Shown here: positions 39,695-47,567 of the stretch, piece after piece
How positions within the stretch are numbered: position 1 is the first letter of the stretch
Layout: every line of letters starts with the position of its first letter
Assembly: GCF_030646165.1 (NCBI RefSeq)
Contig: NZ_JAUTDO010000004.1
Coordinates: 1 to 64,000 of the forward strand
Length of the DNA stretch: 64,000 nt
Origin: Conexibacter sp. CPCC 206217
GTDB taxonomy: Bacteria; Actinomycetota; Thermoleophilia; Solirubrobacterales; Solirubrobacteraceae
Direction: 5' to 3'
The notes under the pieces: model-generated
Seen by the model: the letters and a program-made list of their open reading frames with translations, nothing else
What the model was told of the DNA's origin: nothing
Database searches by the model: none
Made by a program: the position numbers and the translations under genes

Positions 39695-40602
39695 GCGCTT
39701 CTCCCCAGCAGGCCGGTCGGCCGTGCGATCAGCACTGCGAACAGGACGGCGAAGGCGACCACCAGCGAGAACTCGCTCGCCAGCCACAGGCCGCTCAGGC
39801 TCATCAGCAGACCGAGCAGCAGACCGCCGAGCGCGGCGCCCAGCTGACTGCCCACGCCGCCGGCGAAGACCGCGACGAACGCCAGCAGGATCGGCTCCAG
39901 GCCCATCGTCGGCGTCGCCACCGCGCCGAGCGTGTAGAGCACGGCGGCGACCGCCGCCAGCGCCGATCCGAGCGCGAACACGAGCCGGTGGATCCGCTCG
40001 ACGCGGATGCCCACCGCGGCGGCCATCTGCTCGTTGGTGCGCACCGCCGTGATCGCGCGCCCGTACTGCGAGCGGCGCACGAAGACGACCGTGGCCGCGA
40101 TCAGCGCCCAGGCGACCGCGACCTGCACCACGTCCAGTCGCGTGAAGCGGACGTCGCCGACCGCGTAGTTGTGCTCCGGGAAGCCGCCCAGCGGCTGGTT
40201 CTCGGGTCCGAAGCCGAGCTGCAGGCCGTTGGTCACCACCACGGAGGCGCCCAGCGAGAAGAGGAACATCACCATCGGCGCGGTGCCGCGGCGTCGCATC
40301 GGCCGGTATCCGGCGCGTTGGATCAGCAGCCCGGCCGCGACGGCGACGACGATCGCGGCGACGACGCCGAGCACGAGCCCGGCGCCGGCCTTCGTCGCGA
40401 CGACCACCGCCGCGTACGCGGCGAGCGTGTAGACGGCCGCGTGCGCGATGTGGAAGGTGCGCGTCGTGGCGTAGATCAACCCGAGGCTCACCCCGAGCAG
40501 GGCATACGCCGAGCCGAGCACGATTCCCGAGACGAGCAGCTGGTTGAAGAGTGACCAGCTCGCGGCCGCGAACGGCGTCAGGTGTGAGAGCTGGCCGATC
40601 AT
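39691..40602 (-). CDS. livH: branched-chain-type ABC transporter permease LivH
   Basis: The 303-residue membrane protein has eight or so helices. The motif GSAYALLGVSLGLIYATTRT near the N-terminus and the ATPase-coupling loop near AVRTNEQMAAAVGIRVERIH are characteristic of LivH. It starts at the ATG at 40602, 49 bases after the binding-protein gene, and its stop overlaps the LivMG fusion. It forms the membrane channel with the LivM half of that fusion. Confidence 0.9.
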   Translation of the reverse strand: MIGQLSHLTPFAAASWSLFNQLLVSGIVLGSAYALLGVSLGLIYATTRTFHIAHAAVYTLAAYAAVVVATKAGAGLVLGVVAAIVVAVAAGLLIQRAGYRPMRRRGTAPMVMFLFSLGASVVVTNGLQLGFGPENQPLGGFPEHNYAVGDVRFTRLDVVQVAVAWALIAATVVFVRRSQYGRAITAVRTNEQMAAAVGIRVERIHRLVFALGSALAAVAAVLYTLGAVATPTMGLEPILLAFVAVFAGGVGSQLGAALGGLLLGLLMSLSGLWLASEFSLVVAFAVLFAVLIARPTGLLGRSA

Positions 40603-40651
40603 CGTGCGTCGTGCAGCGGCGGTTCGGTACGGCGTCGCATCGCGCGCTCCG

Positions 40652-42082
40652 CTATCTCGCGGGCGGGTTGTCGGTCAGCAGAGCCGTGCGCGGATCTGCG
40701 TCGCGCGCGACCTTTCTCGTCTCGGCCAGGAGCTTCGGTCTGCCGTTGACGACCGAGTAGATCCCCTGCGGCTTCTCGGTCGTGTGGTCGGGCTTGAGCA
40801 CGAGCGTCCCGGCTCTGCTCGCGGTGCCGCCGTAGACCGAGAGGAATCTGGGGTCGGCCGCGATCGCTCTCTCCAGCTGCGAGCTGTCGGTCGGGTCCTC
40901 ACCGGCCTCCTGGACGCGCCGCACCAGCTCGAAGACGATGAAGACCGCCTCGTAGTAGTTGGCGGCGTACAGCTCCGGATCCTCGCCGTACTCGGCGCGG
41001 TATGCCTCGACGAACTGGCGCGCGAACGGATTCTCGGAGGCGGAGTCGAAGTAGTCGGCGGTGAACGTGTACGTGTTGCCGTATCTGCCGGCGATCTTCT
41101 GGGCGTCCTCGGTGAACTCGATCCCCAGCACCGGGCCGTCGAAGCCGGACTCGCGCAGCTGCTTGAGCAGGTACGCGTAGTCGTTGCCTGTGTTGAAGGT
41201 GAAGACGGCGTCCGCGTTGCTGGAGCGGATGCGCGCGGCGGCGTTGGAGAAGTCGGTCGCGCCGGCCTCGGTCGTCTCCTGCAGGGCGACGACGCGACCG
41301 CCGCCGAGCTGCGGCCACCACTTCGGGATCAGCACCTTCTGCGCGTCGACCGCGTTCTCGCTGGTGCCGACGACGGCCAGCCGCTTGACGTTCGGATAGG
41401 CCGAGGCCAGCCACGCAAGGCCACCGGCGACCTGGTCATCGCCGGCGAACATGCGCGTCATGTACAGCCACGGCTTGCCGACCTGCGAGGGGTCCGGTCC
41501 GCCGCCGTTGAGCGTCAGCACTCTGTACTGCGCGATCAGCGGCACGATCGCGACCGTGACCGCCCCGTACGAGGTCAGAAGCGTCTTGACCTTGTCCTGC
41601 GTGATCAGCTTGCGCGTGCCGGTCACGCCCGCCTGCACGTCGCCGCTCTTGTGATCGGCGATCGTGATCGGGAAGGAGGTGCCGCCCATCGCCGCGATCT
41701 GACGAGCGGCGAGCTTGGCGCCGCGGCTCATCACCTTCCCGTAGAACGCGCCGGTACCGGTCATCGCCATCAGCATTCCCGTCGGGAGCGTCACGCCAGA
41801 CCCGTCGTTGGCGCCGCCCATCGGGAACAGCTCTCTGATCGAGGCGTTGTCGAGCACCGATCTCGGCGCTCTGCCCGCCGGCACCGCCGCCGTCGACGAA
41901 CCGCTCCCGCCGTCGGACGAGTCGCCGCATGCGGCCAGCAGCATCGGCAGCGTGATACCGCCCGCGGCGACCACGGCGCTGCGCTTGATCAGCTCGCGCC
42001 GGCTGACGTGGTGTCCACCGCCGGCATCCTCGCGCACGCCGGCTGCGCGCCGCCCGTGGCGTGCGTCCTCTGCTTCGCTCAT
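40652..42082 (-). CDS. Tat-exported lipoprotein, Liv-type substrate-binding protein
   Basis: The product has about 476 residues. The N-terminus carries SRRELIKRSAVVAAGG, a twin-arginine motif, followed by LPMLLAAC as a lipobox, so it is probably a Tat-exported lipoprotein. The body is a periplasmic-binding-protein-like type I fold of the Leu/Ile/Val class, with TDFSNAAARIRSSNADAVFT and GIEFTEDAQKIAGRYGNTY. The ATG at 42082 has GAGGAGG three to four bases upstream and is chosen over longer frames. It captures the substrate for the LivH-LivMG-LivF importer; the ligand is probably a carboxylate or lactone given the cluster. Confidence 0.85.
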   Translation of the reverse strand: MSEAEDARHGRRAAGVREDAGGGHHVSRRELIKRSAVVAAGGITLPMLLAACGDSSDGGSGSSTAAVPAGRAPRSVLDNASIRELFPMGGANDGSGVTLPTGMLMAMTGTGAFYGKVMSRGAKLAARQIAAMGGTSFPITIADHKSGDVQAGVTGTRKLITQDKVKTLLTSYGAVTVAIVPLIAQYRVLTLNGGGPDPSQVGKPWLYMTRMFAGDDQVAGGLAWLASAYPNVKRLAVVGTSENAVDAQKVLIPKWWPQLGGGRVVALQETTEAGATDFSNAAARIRSSNADAVFTFNTGNDYAYLLKQLRESGFDGPVLGIEFTEDAQKIAGRYGNTYTFTADYFDSASENPFARQFVEAYRAEYGEDPELYAANYYEAVFIVFELVRRVQEAGEDPTDSSQLERAIAADPRFLSVYGGTASRAGTLVLKPDHTTEKPQGIYSVVNGRPKLLAETRKVARDADPRTALLTDNPPAR

Positions 42083-42230
42083 CGCTCCTCCTCTCGGCTG
42101 CATGGGCAGCCACCGCCGCCGCCGTGCGCGTGTGCGCAGACGCTGGGCGGTTCTCTCCGACATCAAAGGGTCAACGGTCCACGAAGGACCATTCAACTGA
42201 CGCTACGAATTCACATCATTGAGAGTCTGA

Positions 42231-43013
42231 TCACGACGGCAGTGCCGTCGTCCCCTCCACATCGGGCCGCTCGCCGTGCACCGCGCCGCCGTCCTCTGAG
42301 CCCCGCAGCGTCGTCAACAGCGTGTAGCCGGGCCCCATCCAGCTGCGGGCGTGCTCGACCGTCACGTTGCCCTCGCCGAAGGTGCGTCGAACGACCTCCA
42401 GCAACGGCGTCGCGACATCGACCTGCAACTGCTGCGCGAGCCGCTCGGTCGCCGCGAGTGCGCGTATCTCCTGCTCCGCCCACACCAGCGAGATCCCAAA
42501 TGTGCCGCGCAACGTCGCGTACAGCGAGCCGTCGACGAGCTGGACGCGGTCCATCCCCGGGCACAGGCGCACGGGGACCCACGACTCCTGCACGGCCGTC
42601 GGGTGCCCGTCGATGCTCCGCAGGCGCTCGATCCGCACGTACTGCTCGCCCGGCATCATCGACAGCTCCTCAGCAAGCTCCGCGCTCGGCAGCTCCAGCG
42701 CCTGCGCGACGACCTCGGTCGTCGTCTCCTTGCCATCGGCCCGCAGCTCCTCGGCGAACCCGCTGAGCGAGTTCAGCGAACGCCTCACACGGCTGTTGGA
42801 GGCGACGAACGTCCCCACGCCATGCCGGCGAACGACGAGACCGTCCTCGACGAGTCTGCCGATGGCCTGGCGGACCGTCATGCGCGTCACGCCATAGCTG
42901 CTCGAGAGCTCGGTCTCGCTCGGCAGGCGTCCGCCTGGTGCGAGCGCACCGTCGCGGATACGCTCCTCGAGGTCTCTCCGAATCCGTTGGTAGACAGGTC
43001 CACCGCTCACCAC
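42231..43013 (-). CDS. GntR-family transcriptional regulator with UTRA domain
   Basis: The protein has about 260 residues. The N-terminal winged helix (ERIRDGALAPGGRLPSETEL, SSSYGVTRMTVRQAIGRLV) is the GntR signature; the C-terminal domain of about 140 residues (VRIERLRSIDGHPTAVQESW) is a UTRA ligand-binding domain as in HutC/NagR types. The GTG at 43013 (or 43010) lies 8 bases after a strong TATACT -10 box, so translation may be leaderless. The operator-like 13-mer overlaps its own promoter and recurs before the CoA-transferase genes, so it probably represses both. The inducer is unknown. Confidence 0.85.
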   Translation of the reverse strand: MVSGGPVYQRIRRDLEERIRDGALAPGGRLPSETELSSSYGVTRMTVRQAIGRLVEDGLVVRRHGVGTFVASNSRVRRSLNSLSGFAEELRADGKETTTEVVAQALELPSAELAEELSMMPGEQYVRIERLRSIDGHPTAVQESWVPVRLCPGMDRVQLVDGSLYATLRGTFGISLVWAEQEIRALAATERLAQQLQVDVATPLLEVVRRTFGEGNVTVEHARSWMGPGYTLLTTLRGSEDGGAVHGERPDVEGTTALPS

Positions 43014-43020
43014 GGCAACA

Positions 43021-43049
43021 AGTATAGACAAGTAGAAGACCGCGTGCAA
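43021..43049 (-). promoter_or_regulatory. gntR promoter with embedded operator
   Basis: On the minus strand TTGCAC (43049-43044), a 17-base spacer and TATACT (43026-43021) form a near-consensus promoter. The motif GTATAGACAAGTA (43022-43034, plus strand) lies across the -10 region, so regulator binding would block RNA polymerase: autorepression. The interval 43050-43162 has no gene. Confidence 0.7.
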
Positions 43050-43162
43050 GCCATCCTGGCGCCCGTGGCCTCGCGGCCCGTCCATGCACCGTCCGGCCGT
43101 CGGCGATGGCGCTCGAAGACGCTGATGTCTATGATCGCGGCTGTCCTGTGCGGGAGGCGGCG

Positions 43163-44713
43163 ATGGCGGATGACGGTGCGGTGTTGGAGCGCTTGTTGCG
43201 GCTCTCGCGCAGTGTGAGCGAGGACCCGTTGCCGCGCGTGCTGGAGGCGGTCGCCGACACGGTCATGGCGGCGGCCGGGTTTCGCACGGTCGTGATGAAC
43301 GTCTTCCGGCCGCAGTGGGACGACTACGAGGCCGTGCTCGTCGTCGGCGAGCAGAAGAGCCGGGAGGTGCTGCTCGGCAGCACGACCCCGCGCGGCGCCC
43401 TGCGACGATTGCTCGCCCAAGCTGATCAGCGCGTCGCGAGCGTCTTCTTCTTCCTCGCCGGCGGCGGCTCCTCGGTATGGGACGAGCTGAGCGACGTCTA
43501 CGTGCCCGACATCCCGAGATCGGCGGATCCAGGCGCGTGGGATCCCGAGGACGCGCTGCTGGTGACGCTCGCCGACGTCGACGGCGCGCCGCTGGGCTTC
43601 ATGTCGATGGACGAGCCGTGCTCGGGCCGGCGCCCCTCCGACGCGGACCTGCGCCTGCTGCGCGTGATCTGCTCCTCCGCCGAGCAGGCGCTGCGAGCGG
43701 CACGACGCACGCGCGCCGCCGAGGACGGCCGCCGTCTGCTCGAACGGCTCAGCCAGGTCTCCTCCCAGCTGATCGCCTGCGACAGCGCTGAGGCGATCGA
43801 CCGTCTCGTCGTGACCACGATCGAGCGCGAGCTCGGCTTCGAGCGCGCGACCGCCTACCGACGCGACGGCGCCGCGCTCCGGCTCGCCGCGAGCGCCTGC
43901 CGCGGCGACGATGCTCCCCCAGCCGCGCTCGCCGTCGACGCCGCCGCCGCGGCGCTGCTCGCCGCCAGCAGCGCCGGCTCAGGCTGCTGGCTGCTCGACG
44001 CGCACGCGCTGCTGCCCCACGCCCATGCGCGCTCGGCGCGCAACGGACGCAGCCAGCAGGGCTGGTCCGATCACTGCCTCCTCGTCCCCTGGCACGCCGA
44101 CGGCGCGCTCACCGGGATCGTGATCGCACAGGACCCCGGCGACCGCATGGTCCCGTCCGACGAGCGACGCCGAACGATCGCGCTGCTCGTCGACCTCGCG
44201 GCAGCCGCGCACCGCGCGCTCGCGCAGCGCTCCGCGCTCGACCGGCTCTCCAGACACGACGCGCTCACCGGGTTGCGCAACCGCCGCGGGCTCGACACGC
44301 TGATCGCCGCCCAACCGAACGCCGCGCTGCTGCTGTGCGACCTCGACCACTTCAAGCGCATCAACGACCGCCACGGCCACGAAACCGGTGACCGCGTCCT
44401 CGCACGCTTCGGCGAGCTGCTGCGCGAGCACGCCCGCGAGCACGACATCCCGATCCGCCTCGGCGGCGAGGAGTTCCTCATCGTGCTCCCCGACACAGAC
44501 CACGCAGGAGCGCTCGCCGCCGCCGAGCGCCTGCGAACCGCGACGACCGCGCGCCTCGCCGACCTCGTCCCCAGCGGGGTGACCGTCTCAATCGGCGTCG
44601 CGCTCGACGGCAACGGAACGCTCGACGCCCGCCAGCTGCTCCAACGCGCCGACCGCAGCCTCTACCTCGCAAAGGAACGCGGCCGCAACCAAACCGCCCT
44701 CGCGACCGACTGA
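43163..44713 (+). CDS. diguanylate cyclase with two GAF-type sensor domains
   Basis: The protein has 516 residues. Two GAF-like domains (about 1-165 and 190-345) precede a GGDEF domain (about 355-516). The active site is GGEEF at 434-438, and the inhibitory site REHD lies at 425-428 exactly five residues before it, so product feedback by c-di-GMP is expected. It makes c-di-GMP from two GTP. No membrane helix, so it senses a cytoplasmic signal. The ATG at 43163 has GGGAGG five bases upstream and is preferred over an in-frame start 19 codons earlier. It is transcribed divergently from the gntR gene. Confidence 0.88.
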   Translation: MADDGAVLERLLRLSRSVSEDPLPRVLEAVADTVMAAAGFRTVVMNVFRPQWDDYEAVLVVGEQKSREVLLGSTTPRGALRRLLAQADQRVASVFFFLAGGGSSVWDELSDVYVPDIPRSADPGAWDPEDALLVTLADVDGAPLGFMSMDEPCSGRRPSDADLRLLRVICSSAEQALRAARRTRAAEDGRRLLERLSQVSSQLIACDSAEAIDRLVVTTIERELGFERATAYRRDGAALRLAASACRGDDAPPAALAVDAAAAALLAASSAGSGCWLLDAHALLPHAHARSARNGRSQQGWSDHCLLVPWHADGALTGIVIAQDPGDRMVPSDERRRTIALLVDLAAAAHRALAQRSALDRLSRHDALTGLRNRRGLDTLIAAQPNAALLLCDLDHFKRINDRHGHETGDRVLARFGELLREHAREHDIPIRLGGEEFLIVLPDTDHAGALAAAERLRTATTARLADLVPSGVTVSIGVALDGNGTLDARQLLQRADRSLYLAKERGRNQTALATD

Positions 44714-44783
44714 CCCTCCCAGCAGACCTTCCGATGCGCCCCGACCTGCTCCGCGATTGCAGCGCCCGCCAGGACCGCTCGGC

Positions 44784-46889
44784 TCAGCGCACCAACGTGA
44801 AGCTCACCGTTCTGACCGCGCCGCGGTTGCCGGCGGCGTCGGTCGCTGCGAGCTGCAGCTCGTAGCCGCCGACCGGCAGCGCGCGGCCGCCGAAGCGGGC
44901 GCTGAAGGGGATCGCCGCGGCGCCCGCCGCGAGTCTGCGCGTGAACGTCTTGGCGGTCGTCCTGATCGTGCAGCGTCTGCCGCGACGGGCGCCGGCACGG
45001 CATCTCCCGCGCTGCTTGCGCCCGCTTCTGACGCGCACGACCGCGACCCGCACCGTCGCCGCCTCCGAGAGGTCGAAGCGCAGGGTCGTGCCGCTCGGCG
45101 TGCTCACGCGGCGGCGTCTTCTGGCCGCCGCCAGCGCCGTGTTCGCTCTGCCGGCACGCAGACGCGTCGCCGTCAGCCGCACGCGGCGCAGCTCCGGCTT
45201 GACGCGGTCGGCGCCCGCGCCCGGACCTGGGCCGGAGCCGGGGCCGGGACCAGAGCCGCCGGCCGGGGCGACCTGCACCGTCGCCGTCGCGCTCCCGACG
45301 TTGCCGAGCGCGTCGGTCGCGGTCACGACGACCGTGCGCGTGCCGGGTGCGGCGAAGACGTGGTCGACGACCGCGCCCTGGGCGGACGCCCCGTCGCCGA
45401 AGCTCCAGTCGACCGCGACCGGGCCGCTCACGTCGGCGACGTCGGCGACCAGCCGCGCCGCCGTGCCAGCCGTGACGGCCGACGGAACCTGCAGCGCGAT
45501 CCGCGGCGCGACGCCGTCGATCCGCCGCAGCACGATCGCCGCCGTGCCGCCGCCGGCCGGCGCCTCCCGCGTCGCGACGAGCCCGAGCGGCTGCGCCGGC
45601 GTGCCGGCGACGGCGACGCGCGGCAGCGTCACCGCGCGCGTCTGCGGCCCGACGTCGACCGGCGTCACCGTGCCGCCGAGCGAGCGCTGCAGCAGCGTCA
45701 GCGCCGGCGCCGCTCCTCTCGGCTGCCCGGCGAGCGCGATCAGGCCGTTGCCGTCGGACCAGGTCGCGCCGTGCGGATCGGAGTAGGGCGGCGACGCCTG
45801 ATAGCTCGGCCCCGCGATCGACGCGATGTCGCCGAGCGCGCCGGTCGAGAAGAGCGGGCGCTCGATCATCTGGGCGCTGCCGTCGCCGAGTCTGACCTGG
45901 GTCAGCGCGAGCGCGTCGGCGCCGAGCGGGACGAGCTCGGGAGCGGCGTTGACGCCACCCGCGACGGTTGCCGGGAGGCTCATCGCGTCCGCGTCGCTCC
46001 CCACCGACATGGAGACCGTGTTGGCCGCGCGCCAGCTGGCGATCACTCTGCCGTTCGCGGCGACGAGCGGCACGGCGGCGGTCGACCCGGAGCCGTACTC
46101 CGTCCCGTCGACGCCGTCGTCCGTCCACGGCGCCGTCACGCCGTCGCGAATCGCGAGGAAGCAGACCGACACCCCGCCGAGGCAGAGGGTCGCCGCCGCG
46201 CGCCCGCCGGTGCCGACAGCCGCGCGTGCGACGCCGATCTGCGCTGGGCAGTCGGCCATCAGCGACCAGCCCGACTGGGGCTGTCTGTCGTCGTCGGTGA
46301 CGACGGCGCCGCCGGCGGTGACGTCGAAGACGCGCAGAACCAGGTCCTTGCTGCCGCCGAAGCTGAGGCACGTGGGCACGGCGACGAGGCCGCTCCCGTC
46401 GGGCCGCAACGCGACCGCGGGCGTGCCCCATCTGCTCGTCGCGAACGTGACCGGCGCCGGCGCGTCGATCGCCGTCGCCGCCGCGAAGCCGGCGCCCGGC
46501 TGGCGGTAGGCGACCCGCAGTCTGCCGTCGGAGCCGGTCCAGGCGGCGAGCGCGTGGCCGGCGGACGTCATCGCGGCGTCGGGATCGCTGCCGAGCCCGC
46601 CGTCGACGATCTCCGGCCGGGGCGCGCCGGCTCGCCACAGCGCGAGCTTGACGGCGCCGGTCAGGCTGCCGCTGCCGCGCCAGGCGGCGAGCGCGTCGCC
46701 GTTGTCAGCGACGCCGGCGGCAAGCGCGGTCGCGCTCGGCTCGTCGAAGCTCGGATCGACCGATCTGTCGATCGTCAACGGCGGAGCGAGCGGAACGGCG
46801 GCGTCAGCGGCGACGGGCGCGAACGCGGCGGAGGCGAGCGCGGCGACGGCGACGATCAGGAACCGGCGGGGCCTGGACACGCGCGGCAT
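44784..46889 (-). CDS. secreted protein with PKD domain
   Basis: The protein has 701 residues. The signal peptide RFLIVAVAALASAAF ends ADA. The large N-terminal region is beta-propeller-like or repeat-rich (repeated DGSGLVAV/AAW patterns). A PKD domain follows, with PVAVDWSFGDGASAQGAVVD and TVVVTATDALGNV, then a Gly/Pro linker and a C-terminal beta domain with a run of Arg. The ATG at 46889 is preceded by GGGAGG. Proteins of this plan are frequent in Solirubrobacterales and probably work in the cell envelope. No enzymatic motif found. Confidence 0.7.
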   Translation of the reverse strand: MPRVSRPRRFLIVAVAALASAAFAPVAADAAVPLAPPLTIDRSVDPSFDEPSATALAAGVADNGDALAAWRGSGSLTGAVKLALWRAGAPRPEIVDGGLGSDPDAAMTSAGHALAAWTGSDGRLRVAYRQPGAGFAAATAIDAPAPVTFATSRWGTPAVALRPDGSGLVAVPTCLSFGGSKDLVLRVFDVTAGGAVVTDDDRQPQSGWSLMADCPAQIGVARAAVGTGGRAAATLCLGGVSVCFLAIRDGVTAPWTDDGVDGTEYGSGSTAAVPLVAANGRVIASWRAANTVSMSVGSDADAMSLPATVAGGVNAAPELVPLGADALALTQVRLGDGSAQMIERPLFSTGALGDIASIAGPSYQASPPYSDPHGATWSDGNGLIALAGQPRGAAPALTLLQRSLGGTVTPVDVGPQTRAVTLPRVAVAGTPAQPLGLVATREAPAGGGTAAIVLRRIDGVAPRIALQVPSAVTAGTAARLVADVADVSGPVAVDWSFGDGASAQGAVVDHVFAAPGTRTVVVTATDALGNVGSATATVQVAPAGGSGPGPGSGPGPGAGADRVKPELRRVRLTATRLRAGRANTALAAARRRRRVSTPSGTTLRFDLSEAATVRVAVVRVRSGRKQRGRCRAGARRGRRCTIRTTAKTFTRRLAAGAAAIPFSARFGGRALPVGGYELQLAATDAAGNRGAVRTVSFTLVR

Positions 46890-47001
46890 CGTACCTCCCG
46901 CGCGCCAGCCAGCACAGCTTTTCGGCAGAGCGATGACCGCCCGGCAGGTGCGAACTCTCGACGGGCGATGAATTTCACGCGAACGGTCGGTCTCTGCCGA
47001 C

Positions 47002-47556
47002 ATGCGCGAGAGGAAAGTAGTTCTCAAGATGGTCGTGTCCCTCGACGGCTTCGCCACCAGCCCGGACGGGACGCATGAATGGATGTTCGAGTGGTTCGGC
47101 GACGACTCCGGTGAGTGGAACCACCGCGCGCTCGAAGCGGCCGGCGTCCACGCGATGGGCCGCCGCAGCTACGAGATCATGGGCCCGCACTGGGCCGCGT
47201 CCGAGGGGCCGATCGCGACCGCGATGAACGAGAAGCCGAAGGCTGTCTTCTCTCACACCCTGGAGAAGGCGCAATGGGGACCGGCCGAGATCTTCGGCGG
47301 GGAACTGGCCGCGGAGATCGCGCAGTTGAAGGCTCGGGACGACGAAGGGACGATCCTGGTCCACGGCGGCCCGACCTTCGCCAAGTCGCTGACCCGTCTG
47401 GGCCTCGTCGACGAATACCAGCTCACGACGGTCCCGATCGCGATCGGCGCGGGACGCAGCCCCTTCGCGGATCTGCGAGAGCACCTGAAGCTGGATGTCG
47501 TCGACGAGCAACGCTTCCAGAGCGGAGCCCTCGCGCAGATCCTGGTGCCGCAGTGA
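47002..47556 (+). CDS. RibD C-terminal/dihydrofolate-reductase-like protein
   Basis: The 184-residue protein is typical of the stand-alone RibD-C/DHFR-like family. VVSLDGFATSPDGTHEW at the start, MGRRSYEIMGPHW, and ILVHGGPTFAKSLTRLGLVD are the family NADPH-binding and core motifs. Predicted to be an NADPH-dependent reductase of a small molecule; the true substrate of such paralogues is generally unknown. It is convergent with the MmpL gene, 11 bases away. Confidence 0.82.
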   Translation: MRERKVVLKMVVSLDGFATSPDGTHEWMFEWFGDDSGEWNHRALEAAGVHAMGRRSYEIMGPHWAASEGPIATAMNEKPKAVFSHTLEKAQWGPAEIFGGELAAEIAQLKARDDEGTILVHGGPTFAKSLTRLGLVDEYQLTTVPIAIGAGRSPFADLREHLKLDVVDEQRFQSGALAQILVPQ

Positions 47557-47567
47557 TCGCAGCGCGC

